Part shown: piece by piece, positions 18,988-26,521 of the stretch
How positions within the stretch are numbered: the first letter of the stretch is position 1
Layout of the letters: every line of letters begins with the position of its first letter
IMG/VR virus record: IMGVR_UViG_3300025824_000003
Location: 1-26,521 of that record
From: a virus
Length of the DNA: 26,521 nt
Direction: 5' to 3' (one strand)
Translations under genes and position numbers: made by a program
Notes under the pieces: generated by a model
The model's input: the letters and a program-made list of their open reading frames with translations, nothing else
Told to the model about the DNA's origin: nothing
Database searches by the model: none

Positions 18988-19054
18988 CTCCCAACATGCG
19001 TTGCCGGCTGCGCAGGGCACCGTGGGGCTGCCCGAAAGCCGGCACTCAGAACGT

Positions 19055-21052
19055 ATGAGCAGGTTTCTCCAGGCAACAACGGACGACGAAACAGTGATCG
19101 CGCTGGATCCGGACTATGCCGACCAGCCGGATTTCGCCATCGCGCCCGAGCAGCCCGGCTCTTCCCTCCCGATCACCGCTCTCGAGACCTACATCCGAAA
19201 CTGCTGGCAAGAGGCCCAGCAGCACCGGCGTGATATCGGGGTGGATGATCGTCTGGAAGCCTGCCTCCGCGCCTACAAGGGCGAATACGACGCCGCGACC
19301 GCCCAGGAGATCGCCGCGACCGGCGGCGCCGACCTCTTCCGCAAGCTGACCATGCACAAGGCCGACCAGCTCGGCGCCTGGATCCGGGACGTTCTCGCCG
19401 CGGTCGAGGATCGCCCGTGGGACGTAGAGCCCACCATCCAGCCGGAGCTCCCCCCGCAGGTCCGGGAACAGGTAATCACCAATGCCATGCAGCAGGCCTA
19501 CGCTCAGGCCCCCCCGGATCAGCTCGCCGTAGCCGCCTACGCGATTGCGAGCGAACTTTCTGACCAGGTTGCGGACCAGCTCAAGGCGGAGGCCGAGGCC
19601 CGGGCCGAGGCCATGGGCGAAACCATGCAGGACATCCTGCAGGAAGGCGGCTGGGCAAAGGCCTTCACCGGGTTTGTCGATGACTACAAGATGTACCCCA
19701 ACGCGTTCGTGAAAGGTCCGGTGGTGCGGATCGAGCGGCGACTGTCCTACGCCCCGGACCCCCAGACCGGTACTATGCGCGCACAGGTCACCGAGGAGCC
19801 GATCCTCGTCTTCTCCTCCCCATCCCCATGGGACATCTACCCGAGCCCGCACGCCTCGAGCTGCCAGGACGGCTACATCCTGGAGCGCGGCACGATCACC
19901 CGGCGTGAGCTGCACAGCCTCCGCGACCAGGACGGCTACAGGACCGAGGCCATTGAGGAGATCCTGAAGCTGTCGCCCCAGCTCAACCCCATGACCGGGC
20001 TCTCCGTGGACAACGCCACCGACCGCCTGGACCTCCTGGGCAAGCCCGGGACGTTCGAGCCCACCAACGACGCGGAGCTTGAGCGCATCGAGTTCTGGGG
20101 CACGGCGTCCGGCCAGATGCTCGAAGACTGGGGATTGCCCGTCGACGATGTCCTCGCCGAGTACGACATCATGGCCGTCATGGCCGAGGACCGGTGCGTA
20201 AAGGCCATCGTCAATCCCGACCCCCTGGGCCAGCGCCCCTATTCCACGACCTCGTTCAAGCCCATCAAGGACTCTTTCTGGGGCCAGGGCCTGCCGGAAG
20301 TGATGGAGGATATCCAGACAGAGGCCAACGCGAACATGCGGGCGCTCTGCAACAACCTCCTGATGTCCAGCGGCCCGATGATGTCGGTGGACGTGAACGC
20401 TCTGCCCCCGGGCTACAACATCCAGGGCATTGGCCCGTGGTACATCCACCAGTACGACGGCAGCAAGCTCACGCCCGGGCACCAGGGCATCAACTTCACA
20501 GACATCCCCTGCAACGTGGGCCAGTACATGACCGCCTACCAGGAGGTCAAGCGGGAAGCTGACGACGTCACCGGGATCCCCGCGTTCATCGCAGGCAGCG
20601 GGGAGACGCGCGGTGCCGGCGAGACGGCCCGCGGCCTGGCCATGCTGATGAACTCGGCCAGCAAGAACGTCAAGGAAGCACTCGCCCGCATCGGGTGTGA
20701 CATCCACGTGGATGTTCTGCAACGGCTGTTCACCTGGCTGATGATCTACCACCCGGACGAGACGATCAAGGGCGATTGCCAGATCAAGCTGTCCGGCCCG
20801 CTCAGTGTGATTGCCGAGGAACACGGCCAGATGGCTGCGGGCGAGTTCCTGAAGAACACGAACAACCCCGTGGATCTTCAGATCATGGGCGCCGACAGGC
20901 GTGCCAACGTCCTGCGCCGGCACGCGCAACTCCTCGATATGCCCGAAGACGACGTAGTCCCCCCTGCTGATGAACTCCGGCAACGCATGGCCGCCCCGGC
21001 GCCGCCCCCTGAGCCGATGTCCGCGCCGCAAGCACAGGGGGCAGTCGCATGA
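19055..21052 (+). CDS. Portal protein
   Basis: Encodes about 665 residues from the ATG at 19055. The frame is open to 18974, and a GTG at 19022 is an alternative; no strong ribosome binding site marks either, perhaps because the inserted cassette changed the upstream region. It resembles podovirus/P22-type portal proteins: FSSPSPWDIYPSPHASSCQD, MAVMAEDRCVKAIVNPDPLG, YSTTSFKPIKDSFWGQGLPE, DIQTEANANMRALCNNLLMS, DDVTGIPAFIAGSGETRGAG and ETARGLAMLMNSASKNVKEA. The dodecameric portal forms the DNA channel at one head vertex and docks the terminase. Pro-rich C-terminus. It overlaps the next gene (ATGA). Confidence 0.93.
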   Translation: MSRFLQATTDDETVIALDPDYADQPDFAIAPEQPGSSLPITALETYIRNCWQEAQQHRRDIGVDDRLEACLRAYKGEYDAATAQEIAATGGADLFRKLTMHKADQLGAWIRDVLAAVEDRPWDVEPTIQPELPPQVREQVITNAMQQAYAQAPPDQLAVAAYAIASELSDQVADQLKAEAEARAEAMGETMQDILQEGGWAKAFTGFVDDYKMYPNAFVKGPVVRIERRLSYAPDPQTGTMRAQVTEEPILVFSSPSPWDIYPSPHASSCQDGYILERGTITRRELHSLRDQDGYRTEAIEEILKLSPQLNPMTGLSVDNATDRLDLLGKPGTFEPTNDAELERIEFWGTASGQMLEDWGLPVDDVLAEYDIMAVMAEDRCVKAIVNPDPLGQRPYSTTSFKPIKDSFWGQGLPEVMEDIQTEANANMRALCNNLLMSSGPMMSVDVNALPPGYNIQGIGPWYIHQYDGSKLTPGHQGINFTDIPCNVGQYMTAYQEVKREADDVTGIPAFIAGSGETRGAGETARGLAMLMNSASKNVKEALARIGCDIHVDVLQRLFTWLMIYHPDETIKGDCQIKLSGPLSVIAEEHGQMAAGEFLKNTNNPVDLQIMGADRRANVLRRHAQLLDMPEDDVVPPADELRQRMAAPAPPPEPMSAPQAQGAVA

Positions 21053-21405
21053 AGAACATGGACCGGGACACCATCGAGGCCGTCTTCAGTCTCCGCAACA
21101 ACACGGCATTCCGCCGCGTGCTCGCCTACATGCAGGCCGAGCTTGAGGCGGCCGCCCTGGTCCTGATCGAGAAGGATTCGCCCGAGGATCGCGGTGCCGC
21201 CAAGTGGCTGCATGGCTTCCTCGGAACCGTATCGGCGACGAAACCGGATCCCGCTACCGGCAACCTGCCAGGCGCGATCCGGCCGGAAGCGCCATCCCTG
21301 CCCATCGGGCTCCAGGCCCAGGGCGCAACCCCTGTCCAACGGCCGCAGCCAGGACACAACAGAGAGCCCATCGGAGGCGCGAGCCCCCAGGGCGGAGGTA
21401 GGTAA
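21049..21405 (+). CDS. Hypothetical protein between portal and scaffold
   Basis: A 118-residue protein coupled to the portal gene by an ATGA overlap. The N-terminal half is helical (DTIEAVFSLRNNTAFRRVLA, YMQAELEAAALVLIEKDSPE, DRGAAKWLHGFLG). The C-terminal half is Pro/Gly/Gln-rich and likely disordered. It resembles small helical proteins found between portal and scaffold genes in other podovirus-type modules and may assist head assembly. Its TAA overlaps the scaffold ATG (TAATG). Confidence 0.65.
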   Translation: MKNMDRDTIEAVFSLRNNTAFRRVLAYMQAELEAAALVLIEKDSPEDRGAAKWLHGFLGTVSATKPDPATGNLPGAIRPEAPSLPIGLQAQGATPVQRPQPGHNREPIGGASPQGGGR

Positions 21406-22466
21406 TGCCCCACGAGACACGCGAACAGGTAGAAGCAGAGGTCGCCGCATTCACCGCGCGTATGGACGCCCATCCTCCACCCTCCGTGCAGGCTCCGAGC
21501 CCGCCTCCGTCCCTCCCGGGGACGCCGGAACTCGGTCCCACCGCAGCGGAGCCCGTGGACCTGAGTGTGTTCTTTGCCCCGGCCGACGGCGACGCCCTCG
21601 GGGCTCCGGACCCTGACCCCAGCCCAGAGCCCGCCGAGAACCGACTCGCCGCCCCGTCACCCGAGAAGGACGCCGATCCGGCGTACTGGCGTCAACGTGC
21701 CCAGAGCATCCAGGGGATGTTCGACAAGTTCCGCAATGAGGCCGCCCCGCGTGAGCAGGAGTTGACCCACCAGGTCCGCCAGCTCACCGATGCCCTGGCC
21801 AACTTGGGGAAAAGCACGACGACAGCCCCGGACATGGCACCCCCGCCGGTCGTGACGCTGGACGATATCACCGACGAGGAGGTAGCCAAGCGCTACAGCC
21901 AGGCGGTGATTGACGAGTACGGCCTCGATGAGCTCAAGCTGAAGATTGCCGAACGCCGCACCGACCAGGCTATCGCCGAGGCAGACGCGCGGAAGCGCGC
22001 CGGCCAGGAGAGCCAGGCCCGCGAGGCACAGGGGCAGTTCTGGTCACAGGTCAATCGCCTGGTTCGTGAGACGCATCCGGATGTGGACGCGGCGATCCTC
22101 AACGCCTCAGACCAAGGCTGGTTCGGTTTCCTGAACGAGCCCGAAGGAGTTGCCGGCACACCGCGGCGCACAGGCGCCGGCCAGGCCGTCGCCACCGGCG
22201 ACGCCGCCACAGTCGCCAAGTACATCCTCGCCTACCTCGACGCATCCCGTGAATCCACCGTCCGCCGGCAGGCCGCCCCGCAAGGGCGGCCCGTAGGCCC
22301 CCGGGCCCGGCCGGCAACCCAGCAGAAACCTGTGTACACGACTCAGCAGGTCGATGCCTTCTACGACGCCGTGCGCCGGGGGACCTTCGAAGGTACCCAG
22401 GCCCAACGGCAGCAAATCGAACGACAGATCGCCGATGCGGCAGGCGAGGGACGCATCCGACACTGA
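21405..22466 (+). CDS. Capsid assembly scaffolding protein (probable)
   Basis: Encodes 353 residues between the portal and coat genes, the standard scaffold position. Composition fits a scaffold: Pro/Glu/Asp-rich disordered N-terminus, then charged helices or coiled coil (WRQRAQSIQGMFDKFRNEAA, EQELTHQVRQLTDALANLG) and long charged helical stretches (DELKLKIAERRTDQAIAEAD). A compact C-terminal region follows (YTTQQVDAFYDAVRRGTFEG, QRQQIERQIADAAGEGRI) that could bind coat protein. GGAGG lies eight bases before the ATG. No protease motif is visible, so a fused prohead protease is unlikely. Confidence 0.75.
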   Translation: MPHETREQVEAEVAAFTARMDAHPPPSVQAPSPPPSLPGTPELGPTAAEPVDLSVFFAPADGDALGAPDPDPSPEPAENRLAAPSPEKDADPAYWRQRAQSIQGMFDKFRNEAAPREQELTHQVRQLTDALANLGKSTTTAPDMAPPPVVTLDDITDEEVAKRYSQAVIDEYGLDELKLKIAERRTDQAIAEADARKRAGQESQAREAQGQFWSQVNRLVRETHPDVDAAILNASDQGWFGFLNEPEGVAGTPRRTGAGQAVATGDAATVAKYILAYLDASRESTVRRQAAPQGRPVGPRARPATQQKPVYTTQQVDAFYDAVRRGTFEGTQAQRQQIERQIADAAGEGRIRH

Positions 22467-22507
22467 TGCGGACCGGCGCCGGCACGGCACAGATATGAGG
22501 TGACATC

Positions 22508-23461
22508 ATGGCTTTGGATGCTGTTCTCGGCGCCGTCAACTACTCCTACGGTGGAGACGTCGACTACATCCCGATTCTCTACGGCAAGCAGTTGCTTGTG
22601 GAGTATCTCGAAACCGCCGTGGTCCCCGCGATCACGAACACCGACTACCAGGGACAGATCAAGGAGCAGGGCTCCGAGGTCATCATCTCCAGTCTGCCGG
22701 ACGTGACCGTGGAAGACCACGAGCGCGGCGCGGAAGTCGGTGACTACGAGGAGCTGGAAAACCCCAGCGTCTCGCTCACCATCGACTACGCCAAGAAGTA
22801 CAAGTTCCGGGTAGGGACCATCGACCAGGCTCAGGCCCGGTTCGTGCTGGCCCCGAAGTTCCTCCAGAAGGCCGAATACGCCATGGAGATGGCGGTGGAC
22901 CAGCACTGGTTCAGCCAGACTCGGACCACGGCCGCCGCTGCGAACGCCGGCGTCACCGCCGGTGCGGACAGCGGACTGTTCGACCTCGGGGTCACCACCG
23001 ACCCGCTGATCCTCTCCAAGACGAATGTCCTGGACTGGGTCTCGAGCGTGGCCACCGTGCTCAGTGAGCAGAGCGTGCCCGAGGACGACGACCGCTGGAT
23101 GGCGATTCCCCCGTGGATCCAGAACCTCATCGACATTTCGGAGCTCCGCCAGGCACACGTGTCCGGCGACGACCGGAGTTCCCTGTACCACGGGCGCCCC
23201 ATCGGCGCGTTGCACGGCATCATGCTGCACCGCACCATGGCGAACTACAGCGCCACGGTGGGTGCCAACGTCGAGTGGGACATCCTCGGCGGTCACCGCT
23301 CCGCAGTCACGTTCGCGACCCAGGTCGTGGACTCGGACAGCCTGAAGACGGCCCAGTACTTCGGCAAGCTGTACCGCGGGCTCCAGGTCTACGGGTTCAA
23401 GACCGTCAAGGGCGAAGGTCTCGTGCACAGCGTCGTCACTGGCGCCGTGCTCAACGCATAG
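22508..23461 (+). CDS. Major capsid (coat) protein
   Basis: Encodes 317 residues with a strong ribosome binding site (GAGGTG seven bases before the ATG). Features of an HK97-fold coat protein similar to N4/P22-type: PILYGKQLLVEYLETAVVPA and ITNTDYQGQIKEQGSEVIIS near the N-terminus; IDQAQARFVLAPKFLQKAEY in the spine-like helix; DRWMAIPPWIQNLIDISELR in the P-domain-like part; and GALHGIMLHRTMANY, AVTFATQVVDSDSLKTAQYF, YRGLQVYGFKTVKGEGLVHS near the end. It follows the scaffold gene and has good codon bias. It forms the icosahedral shell. Confidence 0.92.
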   Translation: MALDAVLGAVNYSYGGDVDYIPILYGKQLLVEYLETAVVPAITNTDYQGQIKEQGSEVIISSLPDVTVEDHERGAEVGDYEELENPSVSLTIDYAKKYKFRVGTIDQAQARFVLAPKFLQKAEYAMEMAVDQHWFSQTRTTAAAANAGVTAGADSGLFDLGVTTDPLILSKTNVLDWVSSVATVLSEQSVPEDDDRWMAIPPWIQNLIDISELRQAHVSGDDRSSLYHGRPIGALHGIMLHRTMANYSATVGANVEWDILGGHRSAVTFATQVVDSDSLKTAQYFGKLYRGLQVYGFKTVKGEGLVHSVVTGAVLNA

Positions 23462-23483
23462 GAACGACGGACTGATGAACTGC

Positions 23484-23514
23484 CCGGGCACAGGAGCTTG
23501 AAGGGAGTGCCCGG
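23484..23514 (+). terminator. Hairpin after the coat gene
   Basis: CCGGGCAC (23484-23491) and GTGCCCGG (23507-23514) form a perfect 8-bp stem 22 bases after the coat gene. No T-run. It may stabilise the abundant coat mRNA or partly terminate transcription. The rest of 23462-23574 has no gene. Confidence 0.4.
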
Positions 23515-23574
23515 AGCAGACCCGATCCAGAGGACCGCAGAGCAGCACAGGAACATGCCCGGAGGACAATCACC

Positions 23575-23997
23575 ATGGCATATGTGGACAATCTCCCGAC
23601 TGCGACGGAACTCCCGTTCCAGAGCAGAGGCAAGCATCACCAGGTCTCCATCGACGTCGATTTCAGCGTGACGGGAAACTCGCTCGCGCAGAACGACCTC
23701 ATGGGGCTCCTGGCCATCCCCGCGGGGATGGACGTCGTGAGCGCCAAGATCAAGGTCACCACGGCCAACGCGGCCGTGACAAACGTTGACCTGGGCCTCA
23801 CCGCCGATGACGGCACCCCGGCCACGGCCGCGGACCTGATCGACGGCGCCACCCTCGGCACCACCGGCTACAAGTCCGGAGCCGGTACCCGGGTCCAGAC
23901 CACGGCCGACATGCTGGTCGTGCTGACCAACCTCGACGCCGACACCCTGAGCGCCGGTGTGATCGAGGTCAAGCTCGATCTCGTGGACATGCGGTAA
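23575..23997 (+). CDS. Probable head decoration or minor structural protein
   Basis: A 140-residue protein with GGAGG ten bases before the ATG. It is beta-rich with many Thr, Val, Ala and Asp residues (HHQVSIDVDFSVTGNSLAQN; MDVVSAKIKVTTANAAVTNV; TRVQTTADMLVVLTNLDADT), as in capsid decoration or head-fibre proteins. The place directly after the coat gene supports a structural role. No cysteines and no catalytic motif. It is flanked by hairpins on both sides, so it may be expressed from its own short transcript. Confidence 0.65.
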   Translation: MAYVDNLPTATELPFQSRGKHHQVSIDVDFSVTGNSLAQNDLMGLLAIPAGMDVVSAKIKVTTANAAVTNVDLGLTADDGTPATAADLIDGATLGTTGYKSGAGTRVQTTADMLVVLTNLDADTLSAGVIEVKLDLVDMR

Positions 23998-24010
23998 CCA
24001 TCAACCCCTG

Positions 24011-24043
24011 CCGCCCCCGGGGCCGCGTTGCCCCGGGGTGCGG
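24011..24043 (+). terminator. Strong GC hairpin
   Basis: CCGC-CCCCGGGG (with one slipped C) pairs with CCCCGGGG-t-GCGG, giving about 12 base pairs with a single bulged T and an 8-base loop, 13 bases after the 23575 gene. No T-run follows. A terminator or mRNA-end structure is likely. Confidence 0.5.
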
Positions 24044-24094
24044 TAGACAACCAGTACTGAGAGACAAGGCCCCACGCCCCACAGGAGAGAGACC

Positions 24095-24745
24095 ATGGCA
24101 CGCGCCCCAGAATCACAGTTCGTCATCATGCGCGAATCCGACGGCACGATCTACGGCTTCGATCCGCGCCAGAAGGAGAACAACAAGCACACGCTCGCGC
24201 AGCCCGGTATGCGCCTTGTGCGGCTTGCAGACGTCGAGGCGGTCAAGCGTACACTCGTGGCCCCCGACCAGCTCACCAGGGACCTCCTGGCCGAACCGGA
24301 AGAAACCGCCCCGGAGGAGGAACTCCCGCCAATCACCACCCGTACCACGCCCCTGGACCACATGACCGACGACGAGCTGTCGCGGTACCTCGACGGCCGG
24401 TTCGGTGTGCTCTACGACGACGACGACAGGCCCACCCGGGGCGCGCTCATCCAGCTTCTCACCGACATGGAGGCGGGCGCCCACGAGGAACCGACGCCCC
24501 ACCGGCCTGCTGAGCTCGAACGCGCCCCCGAGCCGCCCGCAATGCCGCCCGCCGGCCTCACGGTCACGGCTCCCCCCGTCCCCGAGCACCTCGAGGAGAT
24601 GACCAAGGACGAGCTCCGGCTCTATGCCGCCGAGCACTTCGACGGGCACGAGTTCCCGGTCCGCGCAACCAAGCGCGAGATGCTCGGCACCATCGCGACT
24701 CTGGAGGCGGGTCCGACCGCCGGAGACGCCGAACCCGAGGAGTAA
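24095..24745 (+). CDS. Structural-region protein with two HeH/SAP-like repeats
   Basis: Encodes 216 residues with GGAGAG upstream. The N-terminus (SQFVIMRESDGTIYGFDPRQ) is a small beta domain. Two related motifs follow: DHMTDDELSRYLDGRFGVLY with RPTRGALIQLLTDMEAG, and EEMTKDELRLYAAEHFDGHE with RATKREMLGTIATLEAG. Each is a helix-extended-loop-helix (HeH/LEM/SAP-like) unit with the MTxDEL start. They are separated by Pro/Glu-rich linkers. Such units bind DNA or proteins, and the domain is often found in phage head-tail-region proteins. A head-completion or DNA-contact role is plausible but unproven. Confidence 0.65.
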   Translation: MARAPESQFVIMRESDGTIYGFDPRQKENNKHTLAQPGMRLVRLADVEAVKRTLVAPDQLTRDLLAEPEETAPEEELPPITTRTTPLDHMTDDELSRYLDGRFGVLYDDDDRPTRGALIQLLTDMEAGAHEEPTPHRPAELERAPEPPAMPPAGLTVTAPPVPEHLEEMTKDELRLYAAEHFDGHEFPVRATKREMLGTIATLEAGPTAGDAEPEE

Positions 24746-24751
24746 CATCCG

Positions 24752-25084
24752 ATGGACAATGTGATTCGTACCGCTGTCCGGACGCCCACGATCCCCACGG
24801 CCACGTGGACCAAGATCAGCGCCGCCAAGCCGACCAGCCGGCGCGGGCTCTGGATCTGGAACGAGGACGCGGCCAACACGTACCGCGTGGCATTCGTGCG
24901 CCCGAACGCCGCCGCCCCGACCGCGGCCACCGACGGTATGCCCCTGCGTGCCAAGGATGCGGCGGCCGGAGAGGTCGCGGGCGGAGTGATCGAGGAACTG
25001 GAGCACATCACGGTGGCGGACGTTTACGCCTACCAGGCCAGCGGCGGGGCGCTCGAAACACTCCACATCCAGGAGGCCACGTAA
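24752..25084 (+). CDS. Hypothetical structural protein
   Basis: A 110-residue protein starting seven bases after the previous stop. The sequence (TIPTATWTKISAAKPTSRRG, then LWIWNEDAANTYRVAF, and a C-terminal GGALETLHIQEAT) has the pattern of small beta-sandwich virion proteins in which an RGLWIWN motif precedes a short strand. No enzyme motif. Its place among head/tail genes suggests a minor virion component. Confidence 0.6.
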   Translation: MDNVIRTAVRTPTIPTATWTKISAAKPTSRRGLWIWNEDAANTYRVAFVRPNAAAPTAATDGMPLRAKDAAAGEVAGGVIEELEHITVADVYAYQASGGALETLHIQEAT

Positions 25085-25090
25085 GAGACC

Positions 25091-25198
25091 ATGGCCTATC
25101 ACCCGAACGGCAAGCGGCCCAAGAGTACCGGATCCAGTACCGCAGAGACGGGCCGCGACAAGCTCATCAAGGCACAACTGTACGGAGGCGTGAAGTAA
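25091..25198 (+). CDS. Small basic protein (35 residues)
   Basis: The ATG at 25091 lies six bases after the previous stop, and the frame ends at TAA 25196-25198. It is followed immediately by the next ATG, which overlaps no base but is adjacent (TAAATG). The product MAYHPNGKRPKSTGSSTAET plus GRDKLIKAQLYGGVK is basic and hydrophilic, with a short C-terminal helix. The upstream AAGAGA is a modest ribosome binding site. The tight packing and good third-position GC support it as a real small gene, probably a minor virion or assembly factor. Confidence 0.55.
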   Translation: MAYHPNGKRPKSTGSSTAETGRDKLIKAQLYGGVK

Positions 25199-25585
25199 AT
25201 GGCAGCAGGAACAGACCCAATCTTCCCGAATGTCCTCAACAACGACACCCTCCGGCTGACCATCTCAGACGGCACGGACCTGACCGATCTGTTCACCCCC
25301 GGCGCCGACGGGTCCAAGGTGACCGCGATTTCGGTGCACAGCGACGATGACACCGACATCGCCCTGTCCCTCTACTACCACGACGGAACCAACGCGCGCA
25401 AGATCGGCACGGTGACCGTCACGGACGATGGCGCCCAGGCGCTCCTGAACGCCACGGACATGCCTTGGCTGCCCGATGACCTGGCGCTCCACGTCGCGGC
25501 CGGTCACAAGCTCCAGGTTGCCGCGGCAGCCGCCATGACCACGGCCAAGGTCTGCGACATTGTGGCCTTCTCAATCGACTACTGA
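25199..25585 (+). CDS. Hypothetical structural protein, beta-rich
   Basis: A 128-residue protein, ATG directly after the preceding TAA, with GGAGG ten bases upstream. It is beta-rich with Asp/Thr-rich turns (NDTLRLTISDGTDLTDLF; TAISVHSDDDTDIALSLYYH; ARKIGTVTVTDDGAQALLNA; LALHVAAGHKLQVAAAAAMT). The layout resembles small head-associated or tail-associated jelly-roll proteins. It shares composition with the 24752 product, and the two may be related components. Confidence 0.6.
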   Translation: MAAGTDPIFPNVLNNDTLRLTISDGTDLTDLFTPGADGSKVTAISVHSDDDTDIALSLYYHDGTNARKIGTVTVTDDGAQALLNATDMPWLPDDLALHVAAGHKLQVAAAAAMTTAKVCDIVAFSIDY

Positions 25586-25600
25586 TATCGAGGTGTGACA

Positions 25601-26392
25601 ATGGCCGGACTCGTCCTCCCGATGCCGGGACAGATCATCATGGTTCCGAAGGTGGCAACGCCTTCGGATACTTGGCGTACCTGCCCCAATGATCCGCGCT
25701 ACGAGTACCAGATCCGGCGCCGGGACCTCGCGACGACCATTGACGCCTACGTGGGACTCCTGACGCATCTCGACGGCGTGGACGCGGCGACCGAGGCCGA
25801 GGACGTGAGCGCGAACGCGCACACCATCACGTTCAACGGATCCGCGGCCATCGAGGACAGCGACGGGAAGTTCGCGCAGTGCTGCGTGTTCCCGGGCAAC
25901 GGGAGCTACCTCCAGGTTGCCGATCACGCGAGTCTCGATTCCGGCACCGGGCCGTTCACGATTGAGTTCTGGGGCAAGGTCGCGACCACCTGGCCCAATA
26001 TGCCCGGCGCGTTGAGCCACGGCGGATCGAGCGCCATCTCGGACGCAGACGGCTGGCGCATCAACATCAACACCGGGCACTTCGACTTCCAGTTCCGACA
26101 CGACGGCGAGGGCAATGTTACCTCGACGCCCACGCTCCCCACCGGGGCATGGGTGCACTTCGCGTTCACCAGGGACAGCAGTAGCGATTGCAGGCTGTTC
26201 ATCAACGGCACCCAGGTCGGATCTACCACCAACTGCACAAAGAGCGCCGACTCTTCCAGCCCGTTCCGCGTCAATTCATCCAACGACGCCGGCTACTGGG
26301 GCGGGGCATGGAGCATCGACGAGCTCAAGGTATCGGACGGGATCGCCCGGTACGTGGCCAATTTCACCCCACGCGCCAAGGCGTGGTCCTGA
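25601..26392 (+). CDS. LamG/concanavalin-like virion protein
   Basis: Encodes 263 residues from the ATG at 25601 (GAGGTG seven bases upstream); a GTG at 25595 is an alternative start. After a short N-terminus, residues about 50-260 show a laminin-G-like (LamG_3) fold: YVGLLTHLDGVDAATEAEDV, FAQCCVFPGNGSYLQVADHA, GPFTIEFWGKVATTWPN, TGAWVHFAFTRDSSSDCRLF, INGTQVGSTT and GGAWSIDELKVSDGIARYVA. These domains bind carbohydrates and occur in phage tail-associated or head-surface proteins. It may bind host surface glycans or decorate the virion. Confidence 0.75.
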   Translation: MAGLVLPMPGQIIMVPKVATPSDTWRTCPNDPRYEYQIRRRDLATTIDAYVGLLTHLDGVDAATEAEDVSANAHTITFNGSAAIEDSDGKFAQCCVFPGNGSYLQVADHASLDSGTGPFTIEFWGKVATTWPNMPGALSHGGSSAISDADGWRININTGHFDFQFRHDGEGNVTSTPTLPTGAWVHFAFTRDSSSDCRLFINGTQVGSTTNCTKSADSSSPFRVNSSNDAGYWGGAWSIDELKVSDGIARYVANFTPRAKAWS

Positions 26393-26417
26393 CCCCACAA
26401 GCAAAGGAGAGCGATCA

Positions 26418-26521
26418 ATGAGACGTGCAAGCCCGTGGAACATGCTTCTGACGATCCTGGTTCTGGTCCTCGCAGTCATGCTGACGGGATGCCCGAGCAT
26501 GCGGCCGAACAACATCTACGC
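26418..26521 (+). CDS. Lipoprotein, partial at the right edge
   Basis: The start of a gene that runs off the window; AAAGGAG lies upstream of the ATG at 26418. The first 34 residues are a clear lipoprotein signal: basic MRRASPWN, a hydrophobic stretch MLLTILVLVLAVML, then the lipobox LTGC with the Cys at about 25, followed by PSMRPNNIY. The product would be lipidated and membrane-anchored. In a phage this could be an outer-membrane spanin, an exclusion lipoprotein, or a virion assembly factor; the rest of the gene is needed to tell. Confidence 0.65.
   Translation, partial: MRRASPWNMLLTILVLVLAVMLTGCPSMRPNNIY

Noticed and set aside
19046-21031. Leftward ORF of 661 codons opposite the portal gene
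   Set aside because: Antisense shadow of a well-supported portal gene; no ribosome binding site or domain.
22361-23569. Leftward ORF of 402 codons opposite the coat gene
   Set aside because: Shadow of the coat gene in high-GC DNA; composition is not protein-like.

Overview
The window reads as the left half of a temperate, tailed double-stranded DNA phage (a prophage or a phage contig). It is GC-rich, with strong G/C preference at third codon positions, Shine-Dalgarno starts of the GGAG/AAGGA type and dense ATGA/TGATG start-stop overlaps. Gene content and order suggest a short-tailed (P22/podovirus-like) virion: small terminase, large terminase, portal, scaffold, coat, then small head or tail structural proteins. 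The host cannot be named. The GC content and a lipobox-containing protein at the right edge would fit a GC-rich proteobacterium, but that is inference.

Layout. 1-178: an open leftward reading frame runs off the left edge. 202-1446: leftward tyrosine integrase. 1501-1827: no gene. 1828-2523: two leftward genes, the second a helix-turn-helix protein in the repressor position. 2524-2636: divergent control region with palindromes. 2637-5039: small ribbon-helix-helix-like and MerR/excisionase-like regulators, a strong hairpin, a hypothetical protein, and a DNA cytosine-5 methyltransferase whose frame breaks near its 3' end. 5051-8489: a packed early operon of small proteins, including a RusA-like resolvase with a frame switch, a nucleoside-deoxyribosyltransferase-like enzyme and several zinc-ribbon proteins. 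8476-11433: replication and recombination block, with a replication-initiator-like gene carrying internal 12-bp iterons plus an AT-rich tract, a zinc-knuckle protein and a DUF2303 protein. 11434-13112: an AT-rich island, a truncated N4/N6 methyltransferase, an ASCH-domain protein and a hypothetical protein, ending in a terminator-like hairpin. 13196-16347: packaging genes and small accessory genes. 16348-18987: an inserted cassette of an intact EcoRI-type adenine methyltransferase and a twice-broken DUF262-HNH nuclease gene, followed by hairpin-rich DNA. 19055-26521: portal, scaffold, coat and further virion proteins, a LamG-fold protein, and the start of a lipoprotein.

How it fits together. 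The leftward arm would hold lysogeny functions (integrase, repressor). The rightward operon would run from a promoter near 2573-2600 through regulation, DNA modification, recombination and replication, then packaging and morphogenesis. Three different DNA methyltransferase genes are present (cytosine-5, N4/N6 fragment, EcoRI-like adenine), two of them damaged.

The most unusual item is a 274-277 bp element at 18317-18593. It splits the HNH nuclease gene cleanly: removing it rejoins the reading frame. It contains three strong hairpins and a 44-residue Gly/Arg-rich reading frame. Other points worth attention are a multi-hairpin domain just upstream of the portal gene, lambda-O-like iterons inside the replication gene, two related operator-like palindromes flanking a 59-residue regulator, a 19-bp leader repeated before two distant genes, and a possible CTG-initiated gene.
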